Source of the DNA: Naganishia liquefaciens
Lineage: Eukaryota; Basidiomycota; Tremellomycetes; Filobasidiales; Filobasidiaceae
Direction: 5' to 3'
Assembly (NCBI GenBank): GCA_013423385.1
Contig: BLZA01000009.1
Location: forward strand, 372,001-436,000
Length of the DNA stretch: 64,000 nucleotides
Numbering within the stretch: position 1 is the first letter of the stretch; each line of letters begins with the position of its first letter. Shown piece after piece: positions 11,615 through 24,000 of the stretch. The notes under the pieces are model-generated. The model had not been told where the DNA came from. It did not search any database and saw only the letters and a list, made by a program, of their open reading frames with translations. Position numbers and translations under genes: made by a program.

Positions 11615-12851
11615 CTAGGCGTTCGGCATCTGTGGATGACGAGCTTGGTCAATTCTTTTCACACTTGCGAAGGGTCTACTCACCTCGAATACCACGTCCC
11701 AGTTGACAATCTGCTGCTGGTTGTTGTCGTCATCGAATTCCACGATATACTTCCCGTCTAACGATCCCGCCGTAGCCTTGGGTACCGGATGTCCCGACGC
11801 GGTCCCAGGTATCGGAGGATGTCTGACGATGCCACGATAGAACGACGATGTATCGGGATAGATTGCAAGGACTCTTGTACCTGGAGGAAAGTCTTCGTAC
11901 GCATTTGGATGTGTTGGTGACCGGGGATCTGCATTCAAATCTGGTAGCGGAAACAGTGACCGCATTGTAGTATTGAATTTGCTTTTGCTATTGTGCGGAA
12001 GCGGGACAAGAAGATCAGCAAGTTGACAGCATGCATGTACTGCTGCTCACTCTAGACTCTCCGGATCCAGTACTTCGTATCTTCAGCATAACGGAATTAG
12101 CCTCATCTATCTTTACGAGGACTTTGAGCGAACCTGTTCTTATCACCCCCTATATTCCCCTGGATCTCCGCAAGAATCCATCCCGTCTCGCTCGTCTCTC
12201 CAGAGAAATCGATCGCTGCAGCCGGCGCACCCCCAGCCGCTCGACTGCTCATCTTGAATGCGACACGTCTTCCTGGCTGAAGCGGTAATTGAGCCTGAAT
12301 CATGTCCTTCTTCTTGAATTTGGGCCGATTGGTACTTGTCGGGGTTCCGCTATCTCGTTGATGGGAGAATCCGTGACCGCCCGCTGAATTGGAAGAGGGT
12401 AGCGGTGAAATGGAACGGGCGGTGCCCAGAATCGGCGCTGTGGCGCTGCCGCCTGTGGCTGGTGACAATCGAGAGGACGTCGATGGTGAAAGCCGCCTTC
12501 TCTTCTTCGTGACTTCCGCCGCCGAAGATGCGTCATTGATGTGGTTCACTAGATATTCGAGATGTTCTCGAGCCTCGGCGAGAATTCTACAAAGGATTCC
12601 TTCGGCTCAGCGAGAGTGCTCATCCAAAGTCAGCATCTGACAAACCTAGATTGTGTCTCGCTATCCCGTCGCTCATCCTCAAATTCCTTCAACAGCTCTA
12701 TCCGCTTATCCGCCTCCGCTTCACTTGTCGGAACCGTATTCAGAGAATTGTAAGCGTCGTTCAGCCTGCCAAGACGATGGAGATCCGTCTTGGGCAATTG
12801 GCGAAGACCGTCCACGAAGCTCGCCCAGTGTCCGGAAGAATCGACAGCCAT
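11615..12851 (-). CDS. SGF29: SAGA-associated factor 29 (SGF29), tandem Tudor reader
   Basis: Chromatin reader of the SAGA histone acetyltransferase complex that binds methylated H3K4. Segments in order: GHWASFVDGLRQLPKTDLHRLG and a helical stretch with KRIELLKEFEDERRDSE; a second helix (AREHLEYLVNH region) and a disordered Ser/Pro linker with KKRRRLSPSTSSRL; then the SGF29 C-terminal domain with PGRRVAFKMSSR, ETGWILAEIQG, GTRVLAIYPDTSSFYRGIV and DGKYIVEFDDDN, ending WDVVFE. The start is uncertain: the first in-frame ATG is at 12849-12851, but the frame stays open upstream for about 30 codons without an ATG, so a further 5' exon is possible. The last intron is also open in frame (see findings). 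Confidence 0.82.
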
Positions 12852-13857
12852 GACTTGCGTGCGCGACCCTCCGATGGCCACCTCTTTGCGAAGGGATTGC
12901 CTTTGTCGAGATGCCGAAGCTCCTTCGCGGGAACGACACTATGTGTTCAAGTTCAGCGAGACACTTTGAGCGAGATGACACGGAAGTTCATGCGACATCG
13001 CTGATCTCATCCTGGCCATTCCCTTCAAAGGCAACAAAGTCAACACCGGAAGCAATGGACCAATCGATATATATATGTGAGCGTTCTCAGTTTGACTTGA
13101 CTTCTCCCTAAGTCCCTGGACACCTCTTTAGCTGTCTCTCTGGACCAGGACCTTAGACGTGCACATGTCGTTGATGATGGACGGCTCGAGCAAAGAGACG
13201 AATATGGAATGCATCGTGGTGATATAAAACCTGGAGTAAAAGATGCTCATAATACAATGTGAATTACTAATCCAAGACAAGATGGCAGCTGTTCAGATAA
13301 GAGCAGACCTATGACAAGAACCAGGATTCCAGTCAGCACTCTGTATTCAATCGGCAGATACCAAAAGACGAGCGAGGATGTTGATGTTCAGACAATTGAT
13401 TATAAGGTAGCGAGATTTTTTTCGGCATCGCCGTCCAAATGGATAAAATACCCAAAGGAGACTCCAGCCAAATGCACTCAAGTCATCATTCGAGGGGGGA
13501 TGAGGATGGGGAGGGAAGGAGAAAATACTCACAGGTCGATGCTTTTGTGTGAAGAGAATGCAGACAGGGAGAGGTGGGAGAGGCCGGAGGAGTTTATATC
13601 GTCTCCGTAGCAAGAGCAGTCAGTGTCTCCCGCTAATGCTGCAGATATTTTGGCAAGCGCGAGAAGTCACGTGAGGGTGCGCTCAAATTATGGACGCCGG
13701 TTGGGGCTGTCTGCAATAGTTGAGGGTGCTCTTTCAAGGGTGACGAATAGAGGTCTCCGCGCTGATCTCCAGTAGTGCAGACATCTTGCTCGTAAGGTTG
13801 AGCCTCTCACACCCGTATTCGCATGAGCCCCATAGGCGCTTCTGCCTAGGAGAAGTC
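12852..13857. other. Intergenic stretch, possible unassigned spliced transcript
   Basis: About 1 kb between SGF29 and the membrane-protein gene. A T/A run near 13066-13076 could serve as TATA box for SGF29. On the minus strand a GTGAGT donor near 13533 and a CTGAC branch-like site followed by a TAG acceptor near 13310 suggest a spliced transcript, but no protein with a known motif can be read from it. Confidence 0.25.
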
Positions 13858-15259
13858 ATGGACGCCTACCTCAACATGCTGGGGCCATTTCAAGCCCCGC
13901 TGACTTTCTTATTGATTATCGCCGGACCTCCAATTTTTCGGACATTGGCGAATGGCACCAAACGGTTTCTCGATGCAAGAGTCAACGTAAAATCTAAAAC
14001 CCAAAATAACACACAAGCCACTCCAGGTCCTCGAAGGGTACCCCATGCGGTGTTCTGGATTGTGGGTATACATACCGCCGTTTTCGTCTACCTCTACTAC
14101 TATCTGCAGCCGTTCAACCTGTTCACCAAATATTTCCTGCCCGTAACGGCCAACGCCAGGATCCTCCACTCGGCCATTCACAGCGACGAAACAGGATGGG
14201 CTTCTCCTCAGTATCCTAATCCGGCCTATCAACACAGCTCCCAACCGGGGCACGTCGCAACCTCGTATCTTGATATCTTGGCCAAAAAGCTCACCAACAG
14301 CTTGGACAATCGATTGCTCTACCTCCGCTTCGGCCATTCGATATTTACCGCAGCCTGGCCGAGAACGGTCCCAGAGTACATGCTTCTCAAGCTCCCCGAA
14401 GTCGCATTATGGTATCTCACTGAACTCGGCATCTGTGTATTCGGCATCTGCAATATCGATTGGAAGGCCAAAGGGGGATACAAGCAAAGCTTCACATGGA
14501 TCACCATCTTGGCGGGAGCAGCAGAGGTCTGGGGCAGACTCTTTTGGCCGTTGATGGTCGTTGAAGGAGAAGCCATTCCGGTGAGTACAGGCTGAATATC
14601 ATCATCTACATCGCTGATCGATTCACTTATCCTGACAGCTGGACACCATCATCTTCAAGATCCGCATCATCTTCCTCGGCTTGTTACCAATCCTACTCAT
14701 GCTTCTGCCAGACTACCCACCAGAAAGCTCCGATCTTAGACTCTCTGAAACGGCCGCGAATATTCAACGCTGTCGCGAGCTGGTCAACCAATCCGCTGGA
14801 AGTATGTCTTCCGCCCTAACGATCACGCGGTATCTTCGCTTGATGGACGAGTCTATAATGGCCAATCCACCCTTGCGGGAATTGCGATCGCGAGAAGCCG
14901 AGGCCGAGAAGGCGGTCAGGGAAGCCATCATGGCTAACAGGGAATTCCGGGAAGAGACCGACAAGTTCTTCGGATGGGTTGACGACAATGAGGAACTAGA
15001 CGCCAATGGCAACGTAATAAGTGTCAGGGGCAAGTCTTTAGTAGCAAATGGGCTGAGGCAGGCCATGAGGACATACGTGGGAGGTTTGTGGAACCAATTG
15101 GGGCAGATAAGCGAGATGTTTGCGGAACGGTACCTCGAAGCTCAAAAAGAAAACTCCGTCACGGCTAAGGACATGCCGGCGCAAGCAATTCCATCACACC
15201 CCGACGGAGCAGCATTGTCGGATCAACCTCTACGCAGACGGGTCAAATCACCCAAATAA
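13858..15259 (+). CDS. Unrecognised multi-pass membrane protein
   Basis: Family not recognised. Two exons (13858-14580 and 14639-15259) join in frame as AIP/LDTIIF. About five hydrophobic segments are visible: FQAPLTFLLIIAGPPIF near residue 12, AVFWIVGIHTAVFVYLYYYL near 65, LLKLPEVALWYLTELGICVF near 180, FTWITILAGAAEVWGRLFW near 215, and IFLGLLPILLMLLPD at the start of exon 2. The C-terminal third is soluble and charged, with a helical, coiled-coil-like run (LRSREAEAEKAVREAIMANR) and a basic end (RRRVKSPK). The ATG at 13858 is preferred because it starts directly before the first helix; an in-frame ATG at 13786 would add 24 basic residues. The ER or another endomembrane is likely but unproven. 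Confidence 0.8.
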
Positions 15260-15374
15260 CGAAATTTTCTCCGCGATCTGATGATAGCATTATCAAGTTG
15301 TACAGTAGGGTCAACCCGAAGATGTCAATTGCCGCGCATCGCGATTGTCTTGACTCTGCGACACCGTAATACTT

Positions 15375-15437
15375 AGCTGACAAGCTGACAAGCTGACAAG
15401 CTGACGAGCTGACAAGGTGACAAGCTGACAAGCTGAC
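15375..15437. repeat. 8-bp minisatellite, about eight units
   Basis: Unit AGCTGACA repeated head to tail, with single-base changes in two units (AGCTGACG and AGGTGACA). It sits in the 3' gap between two convergent genes. The 8-bp period is not a multiple of three and it lies outside either reading frame, so it is non-coding. Confidence 0.93.
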
Positions 15438-15486
15438 TGCATTCATGTTTTTCATCAAGCGATGATAACCCAACAGTTTTCTTTTG

Positions 15487-17078
15487 CTACAACCTGAGAG
15501 CGCCAGAAACTTTGCGCCCTTCTGCACGGCGTCGTGCATTTTTCGTTTGTTCAACAACTTTGTCTGTATCCTGAGGATAAGCTTCCAATCGACTCCTTTT
15601 CTCCGTCTTGCGGAATCGGTCATCTCTCTCCGATGTCGCATCCGATCTCCTGCGCTCCTTTGCTTCACACTGCTGCACCGACAAGCTTCCTCGTGGGTCT
15701 TGACAGTCCTGGTTTCCGCACGGCTCGGCTTCTATCGCTTCAGCAACGAGTTGCGTTTTTGACGCTTTTGGGGTGATCTCGCCACAAACATCCCACGGCC
15801 TTATGGTGGCTGTCGTAGATCCAAAGCTTGACATACTGGATCGCCGGCGTTGACGATTGACCGTAAGCAGATCGCTATCTATGATGTCCAGGTAATGTGC
15901 CGGCCCAAGATGGGACGTCGACAATGCTGAAGGCACGATGGGAGCACGAGTCGATGAATCAGATTTCGCGACTTTGGTTTCTGGTGTCCAAGGCGGAGAC
16001 ATCATCGTAGAGAATGGGCGATGATAGATTGGTGACACAGGCGACAGGTTGACGCTGTTCTTGATCGGGAACAAGAACATGTCTCTCGAGAATGGCGGAG
16101 CCAGAGACGTCAGTGGAGGCGAATGTCCCGGAGATGACCACGACGGCGGAGGAAGCTCTCGCAGTGGCGGCGGTCGAGGTTTGGTGCTTCTCGATGAGCT
16201 TGTTATCTGAGGTGACGTCTCCGAAGACTGAATGACTGTAAACCCTTGGAATTTGCCTCGGGACCCCATATCGGCCGACATGGCTTTACGCTTGGTAGGG
16301 CGGCTGCTGGCGATGGTGTTGCATCGAAGAAGAGGTGGCTGAAGGCAAAATGAGAATCCCGTCAATATCCTTCGGAATGGTTCCTGACAATGATAGAACC
16401 GACCTTGACATTTTCTTGATTTTGACTTGTGGTCACACTTCGTCGCAAGTTCCATGGCCGCATTTCCATGATCTCCATCGGGATGTCCGCCTGGTCTTTC
16501 TTTGTATGATGCAATGCGAGACTAGACGCTGAGTTCAACAGAAGGCCAGACTCTCGCAGAACGCCCGGCGCAAGGTGTGTCCCTGAATCTGACTCTGACA
16601 TCAATACTTGACTTCGGCGCTCGAAGCCAAAGGGAGGTGAAGAAGTCGTCGAGTCATGAGATCTGGCTCTACCGTGTTCCACAGGGAAGATGCCACGATT
16701 CACCGCAGGTCGAGGTCTAGATTTTGCAGCTGTTGGAGTATCGGATGGGGCGGATGGGGCGGGAGGATGAAGGTGAAACTCGGTGTGCTGGCTATCACCC
16801 GTCGCGACTTGCAGTATCGCATTCTGACCTGCTTCCTCGAAAGGTGGAAAGAACACCTGTTGAATCCTTTCGCACTCGACAGCATCACCAATGAATCTTC
16901 GCGGTGAAGCTTGTCTCAGTCGAAGCCGGCTTGCTGTCGAAGAAGGCCGCGGGACGCCGTTTGATACATGCGTTTGATCTCTCCAGCCTCTAATGGAATC
17001 GCTCGAACCCCGTGAATGAGTCCTGCCTGCGATGAAAGCTTCACCCAACGATCTCGTTGGACCGCTTTCAACCGTCAT
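15487..17078 (-). CDS. Unrecognised disordered Ser/Pro-rich protein
   Basis: No family recognised. Two exons join in phase 0: the first ends QNQENVK before GTCGGT, the second starts PPLLRCNT after TTTGCCTTCAG. The protein is about 500 residues, rich in Ser, Pro and Arg, with no membrane segment or folded-domain signature. Local features: PRPPPLRELPPPSWSSP (SH3-ligand-like), many RxxS sites such as RRRSSMSS, and a basic end with RRRAEGRKVSGALRL. The ATG at 17076-17078 is the first in frame; the frame is open for about ten codons before it, so an upstream exon cannot be excluded. Long open frame, consistent splice join and low complexity suggest a real regulatory or scaffold protein. Confidence 0.6.
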
Positions 17079-18116
17079 AGAATTGGTCGTGGGCAATGCA
17101 GTGTCCACTTCGGGATGGCTGCTTCAGCACTCTGCTGTTGGTGAGATGGAAAGCTCGTGTGGTGACTGTTTTAGGCCGGTGTGGCGGGAACCATTGCTCC
17201 AGTCCCAGAAGTGAAGGAGACCGCCGATGCGAGGTAGGGGACCAAAAGACAGTAGTTTTGTATGCTGCGGCTGGTTACTTGACACGAATCAATAATTCGT
17301 CGATTGCTCAAACCTTGTGAAAGATCGTCAACTCGCTCGTGGCTCATGGCGAGCCCTCGTGTTTGCTCGGGAGTGCCCGACTGGACATGCGGGACATGAT
17401 AACAAGGAATATGGGGTTGGCAACCCTTGAACTGCGGCCCCGTTGTCTCTTTCGTGCCAGACATGAGCACTCAAGGACAATTCACATTGAGATCAAGCCA
17501 ATCGCGGATCTATTTTACCCCATTTCTGGAATCGTGTACGACAGCTTGTACGACTGGATCAGCAACCGGATTCAATATGTCTGCTCTGCGCTCGCAAGCT
17601 TTGAGAGGACACCTTCAACAACGAGCATATGCAGCCGCCCAGCTCTTGTCGTCACACTGCTGCCCCGGCTGCTCTGTGGGAGCGATTTCTGTTCACTCAA
17701 TCACCAATCGCACAGCGAGAGCAACCGCCCAATGACTGGTGCATAGCCAACGGGATATCAAAGGCGTCAACTTTGAGAGGGAAAGTAAGAAGGTGCTTTG
17801 GAGTCTCAGCATACAACTCCACGCGTTGATGGAATGGAATGGCTGATTCAGGCGTAGCAACCTAAGCCGCCAGTCGAGCCGCCGCATACATAAATTGAAG
17901 AGTTGAAGCACGATCTATTTTTGCTTGCGAATCCTCCTGAGACAGAAAGCGCGACGACGCGACGCGACACGACGCGTTTGACAGAGGCGGATGCAAAGAC
18001 TCGTCGATCTCCGAACGTCTGGTTCAATAGCTTTCATAATGTCGAATTCTACCATGATCTGCCGCTGCCTTAGGGCTCCCTGACCGGTCGCAGTTATCTT
18101 TCTCGGTTCCTGGATC
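17079..18116. other. Divergent intergenic region before MCM10
   Basis: About 1 kb between the disordered-protein gene and MCM10, transcribed away from each other. Short overlapping frames carry no motif. A CGACGCGACGCG-type simple stretch and a perfect MCB element lie at 17947-17977. Confidence 0.4.
17972..17977 (+). promoter_or_regulatory. MluI cell-cycle box (ACGCGT) upstream of MCM10
   Basis: ACGCGT sits about 140 bp before the MCM10 ATG, preceded by several near-matches in a GACGCGAC-rich run. This is the core bound by MBF (Mbp1/Swi6 type), which drives G1/S genes in fungi. MCM10 is a replication gene, so the placement fits; binding is inferred. Confidence 0.55.
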
Positions 18117-20923
18117 ATGGAGAACGAATCAGAAGGGCTAGCTCTGACCAAGGAGGAGAGGAGACGGAGAAGGGCGGAGATTCGCAAGCAAGAGGAGGCA
18201 TTGAAAGCACAAGAAGCGGCTTTTCTAGCACAACAGGCCGCGGTGCAGGCCCAAAAGGCGGCGATGGGCTACGCTTCATCTGACTCGAATCCGGATCCTG
18301 AGCTCACAAAGTCTCCTGTAAGAAAGAGGAAGAGCAACGTACTTGCTGAAGCGTCACCTGTAAAGCATAAAAGTGAGCAGGCACGACGCATTTCAGAGGC
18401 TGAGCACGACTGACACTGTAAACGCAGCAATTTTCAGGGACGACAGTCTCTCCGTCCGACCAGTGGAGAAGAAGAAGCTAGAATTTTCCAAGTCATTAGT
18501 CAATCCTCAACAAAAAGAGGCGGAATCGAATGGGAAGTCGGACAAATCATCTTCGGCCACTCGCCATTCGCAGCCCCATCAAGCCTCGAGCTCTTGCAAT
18601 GCTGGAGTATCTTTCGACAGGCAGAGAACAAGTGACTCTGGCTTGAAGAATCTACTGCAGAGAGACAGTGAAACACGAACATCTTTCAAGAGATTTATGG
18701 GGACTTCCGGGCGTCACCTGGAGGAACGCCGCTCGTCAACGGCGACTTCGGTGAGACAGCGGATCGGGGCGATCAATCTGAAACAAGAGCGAGAGGAGGA
18801 GGCAGCAAGGCAACGAGGAGGCGTAAACCCCGAGCTGTACCAGTCCGGCAGTCATTCGAGATCATCACGTTTATCGGAATCTCTCGCATCACGCCATCGG
18901 CAAGAGGGACGTGACTCCGAGGCCGAAGAATCGGGGAACAAGGTAACATCGGTCAGACGCGACGCGGTGACATTGACGGTTTTGGAGAATCTGGAAACGG
19001 GGCCTATAGAATACGGACGGGACCCAGAAGGCATGGCGGAATGGACATGGGTAGAGCCAAATAGCGGACTCAACCTGAGGTGAGTATCCCTGATTCCTTC
19101 TCGAATCGCTTACAGAAAATATCCCTTGTCAGCCAGAGATATACGTCTCATAACGATGTCCAGACCCTGATGACGTCGCGGTATTATCTATCGCCCTCAA
19201 AGCTTTATTCGGTCATTCGCCTCACTCGAGATCGACAGCAGTACGAAGTACCGCTCGATTCGGATTGGATAACGATTGCAATCGTGTGCGGCAAGAGCGA
19301 GATTCGCAACATCAATGGCGGAAATACCATGGCGCACCCGTCGGCGGCGGTAAATCAGGAATCAGATGCTGAAGAAGAAGATTACAACATCGATGGCAGT
19401 CCCGCTTGCAAAAAGGGCAAACGGCAAATCAAAACCGAGGACGAGATTACAAACGAAAAGAGAAAGATACGAAAATTTGTGACTCTGAGACTGTGCTCCC
19501 TGCCAACGAAAGCTTCGCGGAAAAGCAATGGAGTCAGTGGAGATGCTCTCCTGACTTTGTTATTATTCGAAGCGGAATCGGAATCCAGGTCCAAAAAAGG
19601 CGATACGATAGCACGGCATTACCGAGGTGGATCAGGGGGTGCTTATGAGAAATGGTGGAAGCTGGATGTGGGCAGCGTAATCGGCGTAGTGGCACCAAAA
19701 GTACTTAAGCCCTGGGGTGTAAGTTGGGCTGACGCTTGACTTGGGCCACCGAGTTCTCATACTCGCCTTTGACGACAGAAAGGCAATCCGTCGCCAAATC
19801 CACACAGCCACCCCCTTGGTCTGACGCCTTCGAGTGCCGAGGACATATTTCTCATCGGACGATCCCAGGACCTTGGCCAGTGTAAATCCATCAAACGAGA
19901 TGGAAACAGATGCGAAGATTGGGTGGATAAGTAAGTCGATCAGTTATTCCAGCTTGAGAGTCGGATTCTGAATGCCGCACAGGCGGGTTTCTCAGCATTG
20001 CGAATATCATGTTCATATGGCCGTAAAGTCTGGAAAAGCGGGCCGAGCAGAGTTTTCAGGCAGGTAAGCACATGTCTTCAGCCGCCGAAGGGCACTTGTG
20101 CAGAGTCTCTTTTGTTTACGCTCTGCCTTGACCTCAGCACTGCCGGTTTCGAACTGCGAGCCAAAACCTCAGCCGTGAAAGATGAATATGACCCAATCAA
20201 AAAGACGGGACTCCTTCCTAGAAATGGGATTCGGCCAAACAGACAGTTACAGTACGATAATAACGCGGGAGGCCAAGCATACATCGTCGGGGGCAAGATG
20301 ATATCGGGTCAGAAGGCTGCATTTGCGGACGAATTCGTTCACGAGAAAATGGGCAGGGAGAAAGGCAGGAGCCTGAAAAGAAGAACCGACGAAAAGAGAG
20401 AGGAGGAGGCTCTGAGAAGATTCCTTGACAAGGAGATGAAGGGTGGATCGACCGGCGCAAAATACCTGCGTGCCATACAGGACCTGCAGTCTTCAACGGA
20501 CAAGGGCCAGGAAAAGCCAACAGCTGATCCCTCAGAAGATCAAGGAGAAGAAGGCAGCAGTAGTACCATGCCGTTCCGAGCTGAGACAGTCAGGAAAATC
20601 GGGTTCAATCCAGCTGCGTATGGGGATCCTCTCCAGGGTTTCAAGGTGTCAGCTGAAACCAACAAATCGGTAACTAGAAGTGTCTGAAGGTTCTTCTTGA
20701 TGGCTGATTGGTCTTCCAATTGCGATTTCAGCTCGATTTATTGAGAGGCCGACTGAAAGGTGTACCGACTGTCAGATTGGGCAAGATGCCTGGCAAGAAG
20801 ATGTTCAATGTGGTCAATCCGTTAATGCAAGAGCCATCCAATTCCGCCACCGCAGGCCAAAGCCCTCAGAACACGACTGAGCCAGAATCCGATGAAGGCG
20901 TCGAGATGATTGACCTGGACTAG
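18117..20923 (+). CDS. MCM10: Minichromosome maintenance protein 10 (MCM10), replication initiation
   Basis: Scaffold that activates the CMG helicase and links it to DNA polymerase alpha. Start ATG at 18117 opens a charged N-terminal helix (EERRRRRAEIRKQEEALKAQ), a coiled coil. Exon 1 ends at 18372 and joins to exon 2 at 18428. The linker contains RRSSTATSVRQRIGAINL. The OB-fold begins SHNDVQTLMTSRYYLSPSKL, where RYYLSPS is typical. The zinc motif reads CKSIKRDGNRC, then after 11 residues C-x2-H in HCEYHV (C-x9-C-x11-C-x2-H), split by an intron. Downstream are the Mcm10 patch GGQAYIVGGKMIS and the C-terminal FNPAAYGDPLQGF plus LPTVRLGKMPGKK-like text. It ends GVEMIDLD. A convergent neighbour stops 114 bp away. 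Confidence 0.93.
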
Positions 20924-21036
20924 GAAATAGCCAAAACGCATTTGTCCAGTCAGTCTGTTCGCTTCCGCAAGTCAACTGTGTTGTTTCACTACATGCGACC
21001 TGTACCTTGTTACAAAAAATGGAATGCAGGATGTCT

Positions 21037-24000
21037 CTACCCGAAGGATTTGAGAGAGATTTGTGGCCGGGCTGTCGTTTTGCTTGCATTTCGTTTGGAT
21101 GCTACCGCTTGACGTATAGACGTCTCAAGCTTTTCTTTAGATGTATCGGTCAGACCTGCAGTCGCGTCCTTGAATGATAACGGAGACTGGGTGGCCAGAT
21201 TGAGCAAGTGGCTGATGCCGAGTGAGTGCACTGGTGTCGGGTTCTCGGGTTCCAGCAGAAGAGTCAGCGTGGGAAGCAGTATCATGTAGATTTGCGTTTC
21301 TTGCGGATTCCTGGAATCAGCATTCTTCTATGACATTGATAGATTTCCGACTCACTGGCAGTATCTGTAGTCTGATCCATCAAGGCTAGGAGGATTCGAA
21401 TTACCTCCTCCGCTATGGTATACGTGACGTCTCCGGCCTTGACGCTATCGGCATCTCGAGCGATAGACCCGATACATTTGACAAGTTCCGGAATCATCTG
21501 TACTAGCCCCTTTTGCAAAGCCACTTGGCCTTTGGCGGCGGCGCTCATCAGAGCTTTACAGCATTGTATTGCGACGCCCGTGAGCTGGAGAAGAGAAGTT
21601 GTTGAAGCTGTATATCTTCCCATCGCAGCGCGGACTGACCTCATTCATCTCAGCGACTGCCCTGCCAACTGTATAGCAGATCTGCTCGACCAGCTCTAGG
21701 CTCACTGGAACTGAGCCTGGAAGAGTCGTTACCATTAGGACTGCTGTCAACATGTTGTTCTTGATCTTGAGCACAGCTTGCGCTCCCTGCCGTCCTCTAA
21801 AGAAGCAGAGTTTCTATCAGCTTGCCTGTATCGCCATGCAATTACGAAAGAAACAGGCTTACCGCATATCATCGATATTGCTCAAAACGGCAGACAGGCA
21901 GCTGTGTACTAGCTTGCCAAAAGCGAGTACGTCATTCGCAAAATGACCAGCTTGATCCAGCAATGCCTTAAAATTCCCAAGAATACCTCCGATCATGTCT
22001 TCTTTCAACTCCTCCTTGAGCAAGCCTAGGGACAGCAAAGTTCACTTCAGAGAATTCCCATGCGTTATGAAGTGCGAACTTACTCAAAAAGAGGAACAAC
22101 GCGATCATCAAGCTGTCGTAGGCTTCACTCGGTTCCAAGGATCGAACGATACTCCCGTATGCTGCCATAGCCGCATTCAGAAACTCGACACGGTCCTCTT
22201 TGGAATCCCTTTGCGATACTAGAAGATGTCTTTGGATCAATCCGTAAATGATACCGCCAAATTTCACTTACACGAGCTCGCGGTATCCTTGGATCCTATT
22301 GCCGAATTCAACGCATATGCTACTATAGCAAGTGTCCGTCGGATGGTCTCCTGGTTGCTGAAGAGTCCTCGGCTGATGGCGAAAGACGACATGACCTTGA
22401 CCATCTCCTTCCTCACTAGTGCAGATTCCGTCGCCGCGATTCGGTAGGATAAAGTGCAAAGCTCGTCGAAAATGCTGCTTGTGAAGAGCGCAGTGCCGCA
22501 GTATTCAATGCGAACAAGGCTCTGCATCGTTCTCAGACTCGCTGCCGCGCTCAGTTGCAGGGTTTCTTCTCCCAGGGCCTTGGTAATCATTTCAAATGCG
22601 AGACCATAGAGCGCGAAGAAGTTTGTCAAGGGACTTGAACGGACAACCAAGTCATCCGCAATGGGTGAATTGGGTTTCGGCTGATCGCCCTGTAAAGCCA
22701 GAAGTACACTCTCCTCATTATCGCCCATGGCCATACCGAGCGCTTCCAATAATGGCATGGCAGCTTGCTCGAAATGCTATAAGAATCATAACGACGGTTA
22801 ATAGAGTACGCGGGTCTACCTCCGCAAGACTGACCGGCAGTAAGACTTCCTTCCCCAGTCCAGATTGTGTCAATTCGACAGGTCCGACATTACTGGGACC
22901 CATTGAGCTGTCGCTGTCTACCCGCATAAGCGCATAGTCTTTGAGCGCCCCGACCCAGAGCTTATTCAGCCTTTGCTTGTGCGGTGCGACGACTGCGACC
23001 AGAAACTTCTGAGTGGCACTCGCTATCCGCAGCTCAGCCCAGGCAGATAAAGCTGAAATCTTGACCATTGCGGAAGCATTGGAAGACAAATCCTCCACGT
23101 CGCCCAAGGAAGCCGAGGTTGAATCTGTGATGGAGATACATAAGCGGAAAGCAGGCTAATAGCGTCCATTGACCGTACCTTCACATCGGGCCAGGGCGTT
23201 GGTGAGCATTCGCAAGATTCGGCCCATGCGACTGACTTCTTGAACACTGCCTGACCCTACGAAAATTGCGCATACCTGGATTGCCGCCGCGAGTACTTCA
23301 GGTGAGGAATCCGAGCCGAAACTCGGTGTGAGAACAGCTGCAATGGGAGCTTGATGCTGTTCAAGCAGGTATGAACCCTCGAAATCTGGGTCAGGGGATT
23401 TCGCGAAGCGCTAGCGCATACATTGCGTCAGTCTGGAGTATTGATCGCGCTTCCGGGGTTGTACATACTTCGACAACGTCTTGCAGTACAACCAGACCCT
23501 GCAGTCTGACTTCGGAAGTTGTGGCTGTCGATGCCGAGAATGCTAGTCGAATGAGATCCGGCACTCTAGATATCAGGAGACCGTCGATCCGGATGCCATT
23601 CTGGCGAGCGAGCACTGCATCAAAGTTTTCGGATCTGCCGTTGGTGGCGACCGATAAAATGATTTCGTGAACACACTGCAAAGCGAACAACTGAGTGCGC
23701 CATCGCGCTGCGGACCCGGTCGTCATTCCGGATCCATCCGAGACGTCTAAAGACTGCCCTTCATCGTCCTGAAAGCCCTGGTTGCCAGATTTATTGACAG
23801 TCTTCGCGCTGACCGCACTTTGACTGATGATGCGTTGACAAAGGTTGATCCAACTTGAAGGAGAAGAAGCCGAAGTCTGCTGTATCCAGGAGATAATGAC
23901 TTCACGCACGCCATCGATATTGGGGTCTTCATCCAGCAACGAGAAGAGGTCTTCCACCAAGCGGTTTCCGCCAAGCTTCGACATCAATGGAGCGTCCCGC

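Noticed and set aside
13400-13505. Box C-like ATGATGA on the minus strand with a later CTGA, as a C/D snoRNA
   Set aside because: No terminal stem and no rRNA complement upstream of the CTGA.
15375-15437. Regular short repeats as a CRISPR array
   Set aside because: The units are 8 bp with no spacers, in a eukaryotic genome. It is a minisatellite.
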